Assembly: GCA_002471345.1 (NCBI GenBank)
Contig: DKPS01000064.1
Location: forward strand, 1,137-65,136
Reading direction: 5' to 3'
Source: Saprospiraceae bacterium UBA7328
Lineage (GTDB): Bacteria; Bacteroidota; Bacteroidia; Chitinophagales; Saprospiraceae
Length of the DNA stretch: 64,000 nt
This document shows, piece after piece, positions 1-8,452 of this stretch. The position numbers and the translations under genes were made by a program. The notes under the pieces were generated by a model. It was not told the origin of the DNA and ran no database searches. It saw only the letters and a list, made by a program, of their open reading frames with translations. The first letter of the stretch is position 1; each line of letters opens with the position of its first letter.

Positions 1-1321
1 TTTCTTTAAAGAATAATGGATTTTGGATGCCAGCATATCCAGGTTTCATACTTCTTTTGAATACCACTACTTGTTTAGCACTCCAAACTTCTAAGACTGG
101 CATACCATATATGGAACTGCCAGGGTCATCTAAAGCTGATGGATTGACAACGTCATTTGCCCCAACTACAAGTACAATATCCGTATCATCTAAATTGCTA
201 TTAGTATCATCAAGATCTAAAAGTTTATCATAACTTATATCTACTTCAGCAAGAAGAACGTTCATATGGCCAGGCATACGTCCAGCTACAGGATGAATAC
301 CATATAGAACTTCGACATCTTTTTCTGTCAATATCTCATCTAATTCTTTAGCTTGTTTTTGGGCTTGTGCTACGGCCATTCCATAACCGGGTACCATGAT
401 CACCTTAGAGGCATAGTTAAGTAAGATTGCAACATCTACAGCCTGGACGCTCTGAACTGTCTGATCTTGATCACCTCCAGCAGCAGCTGATACTCCACTG
501 GCAGAGCCGAAGCCTCCTATGACAACATTCAAAAGGGATCTATTCATTGCATTGCACATGAGAATGGTCAGTATGGTACCAGAAGCACCAACAAGAATAC
601 CACCGAGAATCATGATTTGATTATCATATAAGAACCCTGCTGTAGCAGCAGAAATACCTGTAACAGAATTCAACAAGGATATTACAACAGGCATATCTGC
701 ACCTCCAATTGGGGCTACAAATGAAAATCCATATACCAACGCAACTACAGTCGCTATAATAATTGAAGTAGAAGAAGGTGAAGACCAAGCATACCAAAGT
801 GCAGCTAATGATGCAAATAAAAGAATGATATTGATATACTGATGTCCTGGAAGTATTACATGTTTGTCTTTTACTTTTCCATCTAGTTTAAGATAAGCTA
901 GAATACTCCCTGAGAAAGAGATACCTCCTACAAGTAATGTAAAAAGAATAATCAATGCCTCCATATTAGTCAATCCTCCATCACCTATGATATTCAAATA
1001 CTCTACTAAAGCTAATATCATGGCACTTCCTCCTCCGAGTCCATTAAAAATGGATACAAGTTGGGGCATTTCGGTCATCTCTACCTTTGCAGCTGAATAC
1101 CACCCTATAGCCGCACCCAAAATCAATGCCCCTCCTATCCATCCAAAATTACCAAAACTCCCTTCCAACGGGAAAATTAAAGAAGCTACTATAGCTAGAC
1201 TCATACCAAAAGCTGCGGTCAAGTTGCCTTTTCTAGCAGTCTTAGGACTACTGAGACCTCTCAATCCTAAAATGAATGCAATGGCTCCTATTAAATACAT
1301 TAAGTATACTAATGCTGTCAT
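1..1321 (-). CDS. pntB: NAD(P) transhydrogenase subunit beta (partial, C-terminus cut by window edge)
   Basis: This is the membrane and NADP(H)-binding subunit of the proton-translocating transhydrogenase, which transfers hydride from NADH to NADP+ driven by proton entry. Translating the minus strand from ATG 1321 gives about 440 residues with no stop before the window edge; the family is about 460, so roughly 20 residues are missing. The first half is a run of hydrophobic segments. The last third is the NADP-binding domain III, with VPGYGMAVAQAQ, HPVAGRMPGHMNVLLAE and VLVVGANDVVNPSA. The start lies only 3 nt beyond the stop of the upstream small subunit, so translation is probably coupled. 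The reading frame is not interrupted. Family assignment is very secure. Confidence 0.96.
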   Translation of the reverse strand, partial: MTALVYLMYLIGAIAFILGLRGLSSPKTARKGNLTAAFGMSLAIVASLIFPLEGSFGNFGWIGGALILGAAIGWYSAAKVEMTEMPQLVSIFNGLGGGSAMILALVEYLNIIGDGGLTNMEALIILFTLLVGGISFSGSILAYLKLDGKVKDKHVILPGHQYINIILLFASLAALWYAWSSPSSTSIIIATVVALVYGFSFVAPIGGADMPVVISLLNSVTGISAATAGFLYDNQIMILGGILVGASGTILTILMCNAMNRSLLNVVIGGFGSASGVSAAAGGDQDQTVQSVQAVDVAILLNYASKVIMVPGYGMAVAQAQKQAKELDEILTEKDVEVLYGIHPVAGRMPGHMNVLLAEVDISYDKLLDLDDTNSNLDDTDIVLVVGANDVVNPSALDDPGSSIYGMPVLEVWSAKQVVVFKRSMKPGYAGIQNPLFFKE

Positions 1322-1324
1322 CTC

Positions 1325-1633
1325 TTATTTCTTTTTTTTGAACATTGCTAACATTCGATTCGTCACTGCGAATCCACCTACAATATTGATCATTGCCATT
1401 ACCATAGCTAGAGCTCCAAGTGATAAGGAAAAAGTATCTCCTGGATCCGTTTTTCTCAGAAAGAGAATGGAGCCGACTAAAACGATCCCACTTATTGCAT
1501 TTGCACCCGACATCAGTGGAGTGTGAAGTACAGAAGGGACTTTTGATATCAACTCAAAGCCTAGGAATACGGCAAATACCACCAAATAAATGGAAAGTAT
1601 ATTTTCTTGAATAAACTGTAATATTTGTTCCAT
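1325..1633 (-). CDS. pntAB: NAD(P) transhydrogenase subunit alpha part 2 (membrane)
   Basis: This 102-residue protein is the small membrane part of the alpha subunit in organisms where alpha is split in two, as in Rhodospirillum. It contributes transmembrane helices to the proton channel with PntB. Three hydrophobic segments are visible at about residues 12-29, 44-60 and 70-90, and the typical sequence SVLHTPLMSGANAISGI lies between the first two. It sits 5 nt downstream of pntAA and 3 nt upstream of pntB in one operon. The C-terminus is lysine-rich. Length and motif match the family well. Confidence 0.95.
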   Translation of the reverse strand: MEQILQFIQENILSIYLVVFAVFLGFELISKVPSVLHTPLMSGANAISGIVLVGSILFLRKTDPGDTFSLSLGALAMVMAMINIVGGFAVTNRMLAMFKKKK

Positions 1634-1638
1634 GAGAA

Positions 1639-2718
1639 TTATTCTGATTTAGGATGTACTAATGAACCTGAAATGATTTCATTTTCCATATCAACATTCA
1701 TTGCTCCTTCTTTCACGAAGGTCGCGACATAGTTGTGTATATTATTAGCTAATAAGGATGACGCATCTATAATGGCTTTATTATATAGTGCAGAATCCCC
1801 AATAACAGTTACACCATTGTGTTTTATTTCTTCATTGTCTTTTGTCACTTCACAATTCCCACCTGTAGATGATGCCAGATCAATAATAACAGAACCGGCT
1901 TTCATGTCTTCTACCATCGCTTTAGTCACTAATATTGGAGCTTCTCTTCCTCTTAATTGGGCAGTAGTGATAACTACATCAGCTAGTTTCACACTATTGT
2001 GAATTGCTTCTTTTTGTCTTTGTTGGTAGTCTTCAGACTGTTCTATTGCATATCCTCCTGCTGCCTTATCATCAGAAGAACCATCTACCTCGACGAACTT
2101 TGCACCTAAACTTTGCACTTCTTCTTTTACAGCTTTTCTCACATCAAATACCTGAACTTTAGCTCCTAACTTTCTAGCAGTAGCAATGGCTTGTAGTCCA
2201 GCAACACCTGCACCCAAAATAAGGACTTGAGCAGGTTTAACTGTTCCTGCAGCGGTCATCATCATAGGAAAGTATCTAGGGAGTTTTTCAGCAGATAATA
2301 GCACTGCCTTGTAACCTGATATTGATGCCATAGATGATAACACGTCCATGCTTTGAGCAAGTGTAGTTCTTGGAATCATATCCATACTGAACGCTTTTAC
2401 ATCGCTTCCTTTCAAGGTGTCCATTTTGTTTTCTGGATTAAAAGGGGCGTAGAAGGACACGACTATCGCATCTTTATTTAATTTTTTAAGCTCACTTGGA
2501 CTTAATGGGGTATTACAATAGACAATGTCTGATTGTGATAAAATGTCTTTTCTAGAAGCTATTTCAATTCCTTCCTTTCCTTCGAGCTCTTCATCAGAGT
2601 TGGTAAGCGCTTTGCTTTCTGCTAAAACTGATACTCCAATTTTTTGATACTTCTTTAAGCTTATCGCTGAAATAGGGCATCGAAGATCATCAGGAGTATG
2701 TAAAAAACCTATCTTCAT
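1639..2718 (-). CDS. pntAA: NAD(P) transhydrogenase subunit alpha part 1
   Basis: This is the soluble NAD(H)-binding subunit (359 residues) of the transhydrogenase, related to alanine dehydrogenase. The N-terminal domain carries the conserved stretch from IPRTTLAQSMD to SGYKA at about residues 115-137. The Rossmann fold has its glycine motif GAGVAG at 169-174 followed by the acidic end FD at 191-192. It is the first gene of a three-gene operon ending in pntB, and together the three make a complete enzyme that supplies NADPH. A -7-like promoter element lies about 57-64 nt upstream. I see nothing unusual in the protein. Confidence 0.96.
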   Translation of the reverse strand: MKIGFLHTPDDLRCPISAISLKKYQKIGVSVLAESKALTNSDEELEGKEGIEIASRKDILSQSDIVYCNTPLSPSELKKLNKDAIVVSFYAPFNPENKMDTLKGSDVKAFSMDMIPRTTLAQSMDVLSSMASISGYKAVLLSAEKLPRYFPMMMTAAGTVKPAQVLILGAGVAGLQAIATARKLGAKVQVFDVRKAVKEEVQSLGAKFVEVDGSSDDKAAGGYAIEQSEDYQQRQKEAIHNSVKLADVVITTAQLRGREAPILVTKAMVEDMKAGSVIIDLASSTGGNCEVTKDNEEIKHNGVTVIGDSALYNKAIIDASSLLANNIHNYVATFVKEGAMNVDMENEIISGSLVHPKSE

Positions 2719-3076
2719 TATTATTCCTTATTTGGTATGAATAGATTAGAATTTTGATGAATATGAATTCTGATCAAATATAGCGAAAGTCATAGCTTTT
2801 GATAAGTTGAGCCGCAATTTATGTTTGAGTAGTTTAGAATGGAGCCTAAAAGATTCTATTTTAAATAGATTTATAGGCTATAAAATTGATCTTGATCTTT
2901 TGATCTCAATCTTAACTGCGAATATGTGGACTTTGTAGCTATTAACCAAACTAATGTTGTGAAGCTAGATTGTTAAACAAAGGTTTCTGCTATCGATTTC
3001 AATTCTCTTCTAAAAATAACACCTCTTAAAAATGCCAAGATTTGACATTCACAAAATATCCTCTTAATTCTGCAAC
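2719..3076. other. Divergent intergenic region, pnt operon / DUF6702 gene
   Basis: This 358-base gap separates the divergent pntAA and DUF6702 genes and should hold both promoters. Besides the TATATTTG element on the minus strand, I see only AT-rich sequence with three closely spaced TTGATCT copies near 2887-2908. I find no ORF with coding character, no tRNA and no clear terminator. Confidence 0.5.
2775..2782 (-). promoter_or_regulatory. Possible -7 promoter element of the pnt operon
   Basis: Read on the minus strand the bases are TATATTTG, an exact match to the Bacteroidota primary sigma -7 element TAnnTTTG. A transcript from here would have a leader of about 50 nt before pntAA. No clear TTTG is present at the -33 position, so this is a partial match and could be chance in AT-rich DNA. 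Confidence 0.35.
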
Positions 3077-3544
3077 ATGAACTGGATTGTATTTATTTTC
3101 TCATTACATGCTTTATATATTTCGGTAATAGAGATAGATGTAAAAGAGGATTCTTTTGCAAATGTGATTATCAAAATCTTCTCCGATGACCTTTCTGATG
3201 CGGTGAGGGAAGCTGATACAGCTATAATTCCCAGAGAAGGGGAGTATGACTCTTCTCATCTAGAGTGCATTGAATCTTATTTTAATCGTGAATTTTTTAT
3301 TCATAATAATTATGATACTATACGTTTTGACATTATTGATTACACCTCAGAGAATCAAACAGTTTGGTTGAATTTGAAATCTAGAAAGGCACTGACAAAC
3401 GATTTGCAACTCACTGCGTCCTTTTTATTGGATATCTTTCCTGATCAGGTGAATATGGTTCAATTTAAAACACGAAATCAAAAGCAATTTTTTCAAATCA
3501 AAAAAGGTAAAGAGTCTGTTGACTTAAATTTAGACAAGAGCTAA
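3077..3544 (+). CDS. DUF6702 family protein
   Basis: This 155-residue protein matches the DUF6702 pattern I know from Bacteroidota: an N-terminal hydrophobic segment, then HALYISVIEIDVKED, IKIFSDDLSDAVR around residues 50-65, a central sheet region, and FFPD-like LDIFPDQVNMVQF near 130-145. The likely export signal is the first 15 or so residues. The function of the family is unknown; members are predicted to be periplasmic beta-rich proteins. It begins a co-directional set with the amine oxidase 17 nt downstream, so it may be co-transcribed with it. No catalytic motif can be seen. Confidence 0.8.
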   Translation: MNWIVFIFSLHALYISVIEIDVKEDSFANVIIKIFSDDLSDAVREADTAIIPREGEYDSSHLECIESYFNREFFIHNNYDTIRFDIIDYTSENQTVWLNLKSRKALTNDLQLTASFLLDIFPDQVNMVQFKTRNQKQFFQIKKGKESVDLNLDKS

Positions 3545-3561
3545 GTCAGTAGCAAAGCAGA

Positions 3562-4638
3562 ATGAGGAAGTCGGATGTAATAATATTAGGAGCTGGTTTG
3601 TCAGGCCTGACAACAGCATATATTTTAAAAGATTATAGGAAAGAAGTTTTAATACTTGAACCTCGGAATAGAATTGGGGGAAGGGTTCATACCTTATCTA
3701 ACCCTTCTGAGGCTCCAGTAGAAATGGGCGCCACTTGGGTACATCGTCCGCATAGATATCTACTTTCACTTTTGGAAGAATTAGGAATAGAGACTTTTGA
3801 TCAAGTAATGGGAAAAGAAGTAATCTATGAGCAGAATGTTTTGAGCCCTTTTCAGTATGTTACTATTCCAACTGGTGAGGATCCATCTCTAAGGGTCAAA
3901 GGGGGGACTTCAAAAATTATTACTGGACTTATTCAAGCTATTTCTTCAAATGAAATCATATTTGCTGAAAAGGCTAATACCATAATAAATGGTAATGAAG
4001 CTCTTCATATAAAAGGAGATAAGAATGATTATTCAGCAGACTTAGTAATAAGTACGCTGCCTCCTAACTTGTTGGTAAATACTATAAATTTTGATCCTTT
4101 TCTTCCTAGAAGTTTTATTGAACTGGCAAAGAATACGCATACATGGATGGGCGATTCTCTAAAAGTAGGACTGACTTTTGAAGAACCTTTTTGGCGGGAA
4201 GGAGAACGTAAAGGGACTATTTTTAGTAATTCTGGCCCAATTACAGAAATGTATGATCACTCTAATTTCGAAGACGACAAATATTCTATCAAAGGTTTTT
4301 TAGATCATTCATTTGTTGATTTGACTAAAGAAAGAAGAAAACAATTGGTCACTAATCAATTAAGAAAATATTATGGCGACAATATGGATAAAATGATATC
4401 GTACCACGAGTATGTTTGGCAGAATGATCCTCATAATTATCACCCTAACGAAGAAATTGTAAGTCCACATCAAAACAATGGCCATTCTCAATATCAAATG
4501 GGCCATTTATCTAATAGACTTATTCTGTCAGGTACAGAGACTTCTGCTATTTTTCCAGGATATATGGAAGGTGCCGTATATTCAGGTCTTAAAGCGGCCG
4601 AGAGTGTCAAGTCTTTTTATAAAAAGCAAAATGTTTAA
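3562..4638 (+). CDS. Flavin-dependent amine oxidase (MAO-like)
   Basis: This is a 358-residue FAD-dependent oxidoreductase of the flavin amine oxidase family. The FAD dinucleotide motif GAGLSG is at 10-15, the acidic ribose binder is in ILEP at about 31-34, and GGRVHT at 39-44 is the second hallmark of the family. The C-terminal FAD contact region reads GTETSAIFPGYMEGAVYSG, where the family has GTE...GYMEGA. At 358 residues it is shorter than typical monoamine oxidases (450-500), so the substrate-binding domain is reduced. It has no signal peptide and is probably cytoplasmic. The substrate is not known. It lies in a cluster with an NTF2-like exported protein and a class V aminotransferase-like enzyme. 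Confidence 0.88.
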   Translation: MRKSDVIILGAGLSGLTTAYILKDYRKEVLILEPRNRIGGRVHTLSNPSEAPVEMGATWVHRPHRYLLSLLEELGIETFDQVMGKEVIYEQNVLSPFQYVTIPTGEDPSLRVKGGTSKIITGLIQAISSNEIIFAEKANTIINGNEALHIKGDKNDYSADLVISTLPPNLLVNTINFDPFLPRSFIELAKNTHTWMGDSLKVGLTFEEPFWREGERKGTIFSNSGPITEMYDHSNFEDDKYSIKGFLDHSFVDLTKERRKQLVTNQLRKYYGDNMDKMISYHEYVWQNDPHNYHPNEEIVSPHQNNGHSQYQMGHLSNRLILSGTETSAIFPGYMEGAVYSGLKAAESVKSFYKKQNV

Positions 4639-4668
4639 AATTGATTTTTTGCAATAAAATTATTTAAT

Positions 4669-5136
4669 ATGAAAAACAGGTATTTATTCGCAGTTGCCGT
4701 TGTCTTAATTGGCGTTGCAACTTTATTTTCATTTAAAAATGTGGAGTCTGAGGACGAAAAAGCAATTAAAGAACTTATTGAAAGCGCTTATGTAAATGGT
4801 GCATTCAACGGCCTCAATTCCGATGCTATGGAAGCAGCTTTCCATCCTGATTTTGCTATCTTTTCTTCTAAAGGAGAAGAATTGAGCCGGTATGAAATTG
4901 GAGAATGGGTTGGAAGTGTGAGGAAGAGAAAGAATGACCCCAAATTTGATCCTGCTAATAATGTATGGGACCATAAGTTTGGATTTATTGATGTCACAGG
5001 TCAGGCAGCTTCCTTAAAATTGGAATATCATAGAAAAGGAGAATTAGTGTATACGGACTATATTTCTCTTATTAAATTTGAATCAGGCTGGAAAATAGTG
5101 GCTAAGGTTTATGAGTATCATGGTAAAAAGAAATAA
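4669..5136 (+). CDS. Exported NTF2-like / putative lumazine-binding family protein
   Basis: This 155-residue protein starts with a hydrophobic segment (residues 5-23), a signal peptide or anchor. The rest reads as an NTF2-like alpha+beta barrel of the putative lumazine-binding type (Lumazine_bd_2): EDEKAIKELIESAYVNGAFNG..., FHPDFAIFSSKG, and a C-terminal DYISLIKFESGWKIVAKVY. Such proteins are small exported binding or auxiliary proteins in Bacteroidota, and their ligand is rarely known. It lies 30 nt after the amine oxidase and 9 nt before the aminotransferase-like gene, so all three are probably one transcript. The binding role is inference from family only. Confidence 0.75.
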   Translation: MKNRYLFAVAVVLIGVATLFSFKNVESEDEKAIKELIESAYVNGAFNGLNSDAMEAAFHPDFAIFSSKGEELSRYEIGEWVGSVRKRKNDPKFDPANNVWDHKFGFIDVTGQAASLKLEYHRKGELVYTDYISLIKFESGWKIVAKVYEYHGKKK

Positions 5137-5145
5137 AATCATTTT

Positions 5146-6408
5146 ATGAAAAAAAGGGAGTTTTTAAAAGCAGGTATTGGATTAGGGATGTCAACATTTG
5201 CATATCCTACTCTTTCAGAAGTATTTGATTCAATACCTGCACTCTCTCCTTTAGAATTAGCTAAAAACGAAGATTTTTGGAAGGGTATAAGGAAGGGATA
5301 TAAACTTAAACCTGATTATATTAATCTGGAAAATGGATATTACTGTATCTCACCAGAAGAGACAATCAATAATTTTATAGAGCATATAAAGGACGTTAAT
5401 TATCAAGGTTCATACTATATGCGTACGGTGCAGTGGGATAATAAGGCTAAAGTCGCTGAGAAAGTAGCAGCTATAATAGGGGCCACAAAAGAAGAAGTTG
5501 TTATTACAAGAAACACTACTGAATCTTTGGATACTATAATAGGAGGATACCCATGGAAAAATGGAGATGAAGCAGTTTTTGCAGCTCAGGATTACGGAGC
5601 GATGAAGAACATGTTCTACCTACAAGCAGAAAGGCATGGAATAAAAAATGTAGAGGTATCCATACCCAATCACCCCGACTCTGATGAAGAAATTGTCGAG
5701 ATCTATAGAAATGCCATAACAGATAAAACCAAACTTTTAATGGTATGTCATATGATCAATATTACTGGGCATATTTTACCCATAAGAAAGATCTGCGACA
5801 TGGCTCATGAAAGGGGAGTAGATGTGATGGTAGATGGTGCTCATGCTTTTGCTCAAATTCAATTTAACATCGCAGATCTGGATTGTGACTATTATGGATG
5901 CAGTCTTCACAAATGGCTGAGTACACCTCTTGGAGCAGGGATGCTTTATGCTAAAAAGTCCAAAATTGCTCAGATATGGCCGCTCTTTGCAGAAGGAAAA
6001 ATAGAAGCCGATAATATTAAAAAGTTAAATCATACCGGTACTCACCCTGTTCATACAGATTTAGCCATAATAAATGCCATAGATTATTACGATAAACTTG
6101 GAAGTGAAAATAAAGAAGAAAGGCTTAGATATATCCAGAGATATTGGTCAGACCAACTAAGAGCACATCCCAATATTGATTTAAACACTCCTAGGGAAGT
6201 TCATAAATCTTGTGCAATTGCAAATGTTGGAGTAAAAGGGATGAAACCATCAGATTTGAGTAAAACTCTTCTTGATGAGTATAATATTTGGACAGTGGCT
6301 ATAGATGGGCACGGAGTTCATGGATGCAGAATTACGCCTAACGTGTATACTACTTTAGAAGAATTAGATCAATTTATAGGTGCTATGAAAAAGATTGCCA
6401 AAAAGTGA
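5146..6408 (+). CDS. Exported class V aminotransferase-fold PLP enzyme (isopenicillin-N-epimerase-like)
   Basis: This 420-residue protein is a fold-type I PLP enzyme of the class V group (cysteine desulfurase / isopenicillin N epimerase relatives). VDGAHAF places the PLP-binding Asp at D230, and GCSLHKWLSTPLG places the Schiff-base lysine at K256. TRNTTESLD at 121-129 matches the phosphate-binding region. The N-terminus KKREFLKAGIGLGMS resembles a Tat signal but has KR instead of RR, so Tat export is likely but not certain. The reaction cannot be told from sequence; epimerase, lyase or desulfurase are all possible. It is the last gene of the 3077-6408 cluster, and its stop codon sits in an inverted repeat. 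Confidence 0.85.
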   Translation: MKKREFLKAGIGLGMSTFAYPTLSEVFDSIPALSPLELAKNEDFWKGIRKGYKLKPDYINLENGYYCISPEETINNFIEHIKDVNYQGSYYMRTVQWDNKAKVAEKVAAIIGATKEEVVITRNTTESLDTIIGGYPWKNGDEAVFAAQDYGAMKNMFYLQAERHGIKNVEVSIPNHPDSDEEIVEIYRNAITDKTKLLMVCHMINITGHILPIRKICDMAHERGVDVMVDGAHAFAQIQFNIADLDCDYYGCSLHKWLSTPLGAGMLYAKKSKIAQIWPLFAEGKIEADNIKKLNHTGTHPVHTDLAIINAIDYYDKLGSENKEERLRYIQRYWSDQLRAHPNIDLNTPREVHKSCAIANVGVKGMKPSDLSKTLLDEYNIWTVAIDGHGVHGCRITPNVYTTLEELDQFIGAMKKIAKK

Positions 6409-6492
6409 CCTAATAACTATGTCGTCCTACGAGAATAGTGTCTAGGATCAATGCAATGTACGCAGTCGATGAGATACGTTTTTAGGTCACTT
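6403..6492. repeat. Inverted repeat spanning the ends of two convergent genes
   Basis: AAGTGACCTAA (6403-6413) and its exact reverse complement TTAGGTCACTT (6482-6492) enclose 68 nt. Each arm contains the TGA stop of one of the two convergent genes (6406-6408 plus strand, 6487-6489 minus strand). A shorter pair TCCTA/TAGGA is nested inside at about 6425-6447. No U-tract follows either arm on a strand in the usual way, so it is not a classic intrinsic terminator. It could be a bidirectional mRNA end structure or the remnant of a small inverted-repeat element. Confidence 0.6.
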
Positions 6493-7956
6493 CTTAGTCT
6501 TAAACTTTCCGATCCATCTGATCTCAGCACCTTTAAAATCTAATATTTCATAACATACACCAGATGTACATTGAGGGCCTCCTCTTCGTGAACCGAAGAA
6601 TAGTTGGAAAGTATGCTTATAACTAGGGCGGTATCTGATTGTGTTTCCTAGATATATTCGAGTGCTTTTTCCTTCTTGAATGATAAAAGGATCATCAGTG
6701 AGTTCTCCTAAGACTGAGATGAAGATTTTAGAATTTACATTGATACCAAGAAGTAGATTGAAATTAAAATAATTAGACCCATTTCTATCAATAGACTGGT
6801 ACTCAACTTCTGGCAGTAATCGGATTTCCTCATTCAAGCCAAGATCAGAATAAAATCCAAAGGAATATCTTCGGTCTTCTCTTTTAAAAGGATCGATGCT
6901 ATAGTCTACAAAAGCTTTGAAATCAGAATTTTCATTGAATGAAGATTGAACCTCTAGAAAATATTGTCGAAAAATAGGAAAGTTTGTACCAAATTTATTC
7001 TTTGAGAAGGAATGGTTTAAATTAACAACTGTCCCATTTTCAAAATTATAAAAAAGATCTATTTGATAACCTTCTTCATTAAAAGGATCAGATACATGAA
7101 TACTTCTATTTAGCACTCTATACGTCTGTTGTTTCACTCCTGCTGGAGGTTCATTTATTCCTACTCCAAGACTAAAGTCTCTATACTTTCTATACTCTAC
7201 GGAAAAGCTAAAACTTCCTTTAAATCCTGATAGACCACTATATAGCGCAAAGGCTCCATCATCCATGTCTGTGGCATATTCTCCATAGTAATCCAATCCT
7301 TTTATGATAGATCCATTCAGAAGACCACTTAAGAAATTTTGGGCATTTCCATCTGCTCCATCTCTTCTCATGAATATTATTCCGGCCTCTTGACCTTTTA
7401 CGTATTTTACTTTTGAGGTGACAGCCGTTATATTATCAGTTCTTCTTTCTTCTCTATGAAATGTTGGAGGTAGAACATTGTTAAGTACATCAGCATGAAC
7501 CACATGAAAAGTTGCTTTCTTAGTTTTGTACTTGACTGAAGCTCCCAGGAGATCACGATGAAAATAGGTTCTGGATCTAAATCCTACGTCCTCCAATAGG
7601 GCACCTGGGAATTCGAAGGAACGTAGTAAAAGTCCTCTTCCGAGAGTTTCATAAAAGTTGCCAACTTTTAAATCCCACTTTTTCTTTTTGTATCCCAAAG
7701 TGAATTGAGATAAATCAAGATAACCTCTATTGTCAAAAGTAGTATGATATTGTTCTATAGTAGATGAAAGACTGAATCCTTTCTTTCTGTAATCTACTTC
7801 AAGCCTATCATATATCGAAGGGAAGATAGAAGCACTTTCATCTGGCAGTTTACCAATTTGAAATTCTGCTAGATTGGTGATGTTAATCTGTGCTGTGTTG
7901 TAACCAGAAGTGATTAAAATCAAGGCACAAACACTCAATAATTGTGCAAGCTTCAT
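6487..7956 (-). CDS. DUF6029 family outer-membrane beta-barrel protein
   Basis: This 489-residue protein has an N-terminal signal peptide and then alternating short beta strands rich in aromatic residues, as in an outer-membrane barrel. VGNFYETLGRGLLLRSFE at about 105-120 and the end region PQCTSGVCYEILDFKG...IRWIGKF fit the DUF6029 family of Bacteroidota. It is the last gene of a three-gene operon: its ATG overlaps the stop of the thioredoxin-like gene by 4 nt (7953-7956). The context suggests it works with two thioredoxin-fold proteins in the cell envelope, but the function of DUF6029 is not established. Two cysteines near the C-terminus could be redox targets; this is inference. Confidence 0.8.
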   Translation of the reverse strand: MKLAQLLSVCALILITSGYNTAQINITNLAEFQIGKLPDESASIFPSIYDRLEVDYRKKGFSLSSTIEQYHTTFDNRGYLDLSQFTLGYKKKKWDLKVGNFYETLGRGLLLRSFEFPGALLEDVGFRSRTYFHRDLLGASVKYKTKKATFHVVHADVLNNVLPPTFHREERRTDNITAVTSKVKYVKGQEAGIIFMRRDGADGNAQNFLSGLLNGSIIKGLDYYGEYATDMDDGAFALYSGLSGFKGSFSFSVEYRKYRDFSLGVGINEPPAGVKQQTYRVLNRSIHVSDPFNEEGYQIDLFYNFENGTVVNLNHSFSKNKFGTNFPIFRQYFLEVQSSFNENSDFKAFVDYSIDPFKREDRRYSFGFYSDLGLNEEIRLLPEVEYQSIDRNGSNYFNFNLLLGINVNSKIFISVLGELTDDPFIIQEGKSTRIYLGNTIRYRPSYKHTFQLFFGSRRGGPQCTSGVCYEILDFKGAEIRWIGKFKTKK

Positions 7957-8450
7957 TTAAGGTGATGTTCTATTTCTGTTTTAATCTCCACTTCATCTCC
8001 ATTCCTGAAACCCTCATGTACAAATACTATTTCATTGTCAGAATTGAGTAATAAAAGAGTTGGGAATGCTTGAAATTGGTAAGTATTCATCACCTCACAA
8101 TTGATATCTTTCAAAATAGGATATTCTACTTTAAGTGCATTCGCGACAGCAGGAACCTTAGACATGCTTCTTGGGCCGTCACAACTTATTCCAATTATAT
8201 TAAGACCTTGATCCTTATACTCATTGTAAATAACATTAAGTTTTGGCATTGCCTTGGTGCATGGTTTGCACCATGTTGCCCAAAAGTCAATAACTGTCAA
8301 ATTTTCTCCTTTCAATTCATCTAAAGATACTTGCTCATTGTCTAAATTATCCAAGACAAAATCGTCTACTACCTGTGCATTAATCAAGCATAAAAAAGAC
8401 ATTGATAAAGTAAATATCAATGTCCATATAATTTTAATCAAAACCTTCAT
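7953..8450 (-). CDS. TlpA-like thioredoxin-fold protein (periplasmic)
   Basis: This 165-residue exported thioredoxin-like protein has a signal peptide (residues 1-25) and the active-site sequence FWATWCKPC with C61 and C64. The cis-proline region reads FQAFPTLLLL, and the fold continues to the end, so the domain is complete. Proteins like this reduce or oxidise disulfides in the periplasm. It lies 2 nt after the CPPC lipoprotein gene and overlaps the DUF6029 barrel gene, so the three are translated together. The partner is probably one of these neighbours. Confidence 0.9.
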   Translation of the reverse strand: MKVLIKIIWTLIFTLSMSFLCLINAQVVDDFVLDNLDNEQVSLDELKGENLTVIDFWATWCKPCTKAMPKLNVIYNEYKDQGLNIIGISCDGPRSMSKVPAVANALKVEYPILKDINCEVMNTYQFQAFPTLLLLNSDNEIVFVHEGFRNGDEVEIKTEIEHHLK

Positions 8451-8452
8451 AA

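Noticed and set aside
987..1526. 179-residue open frame on the plus strand
   Set aside because: It lies antisense to pntB and pntAB, which have clear family motifs; the frame is open only because of the codon pattern of the real genes.
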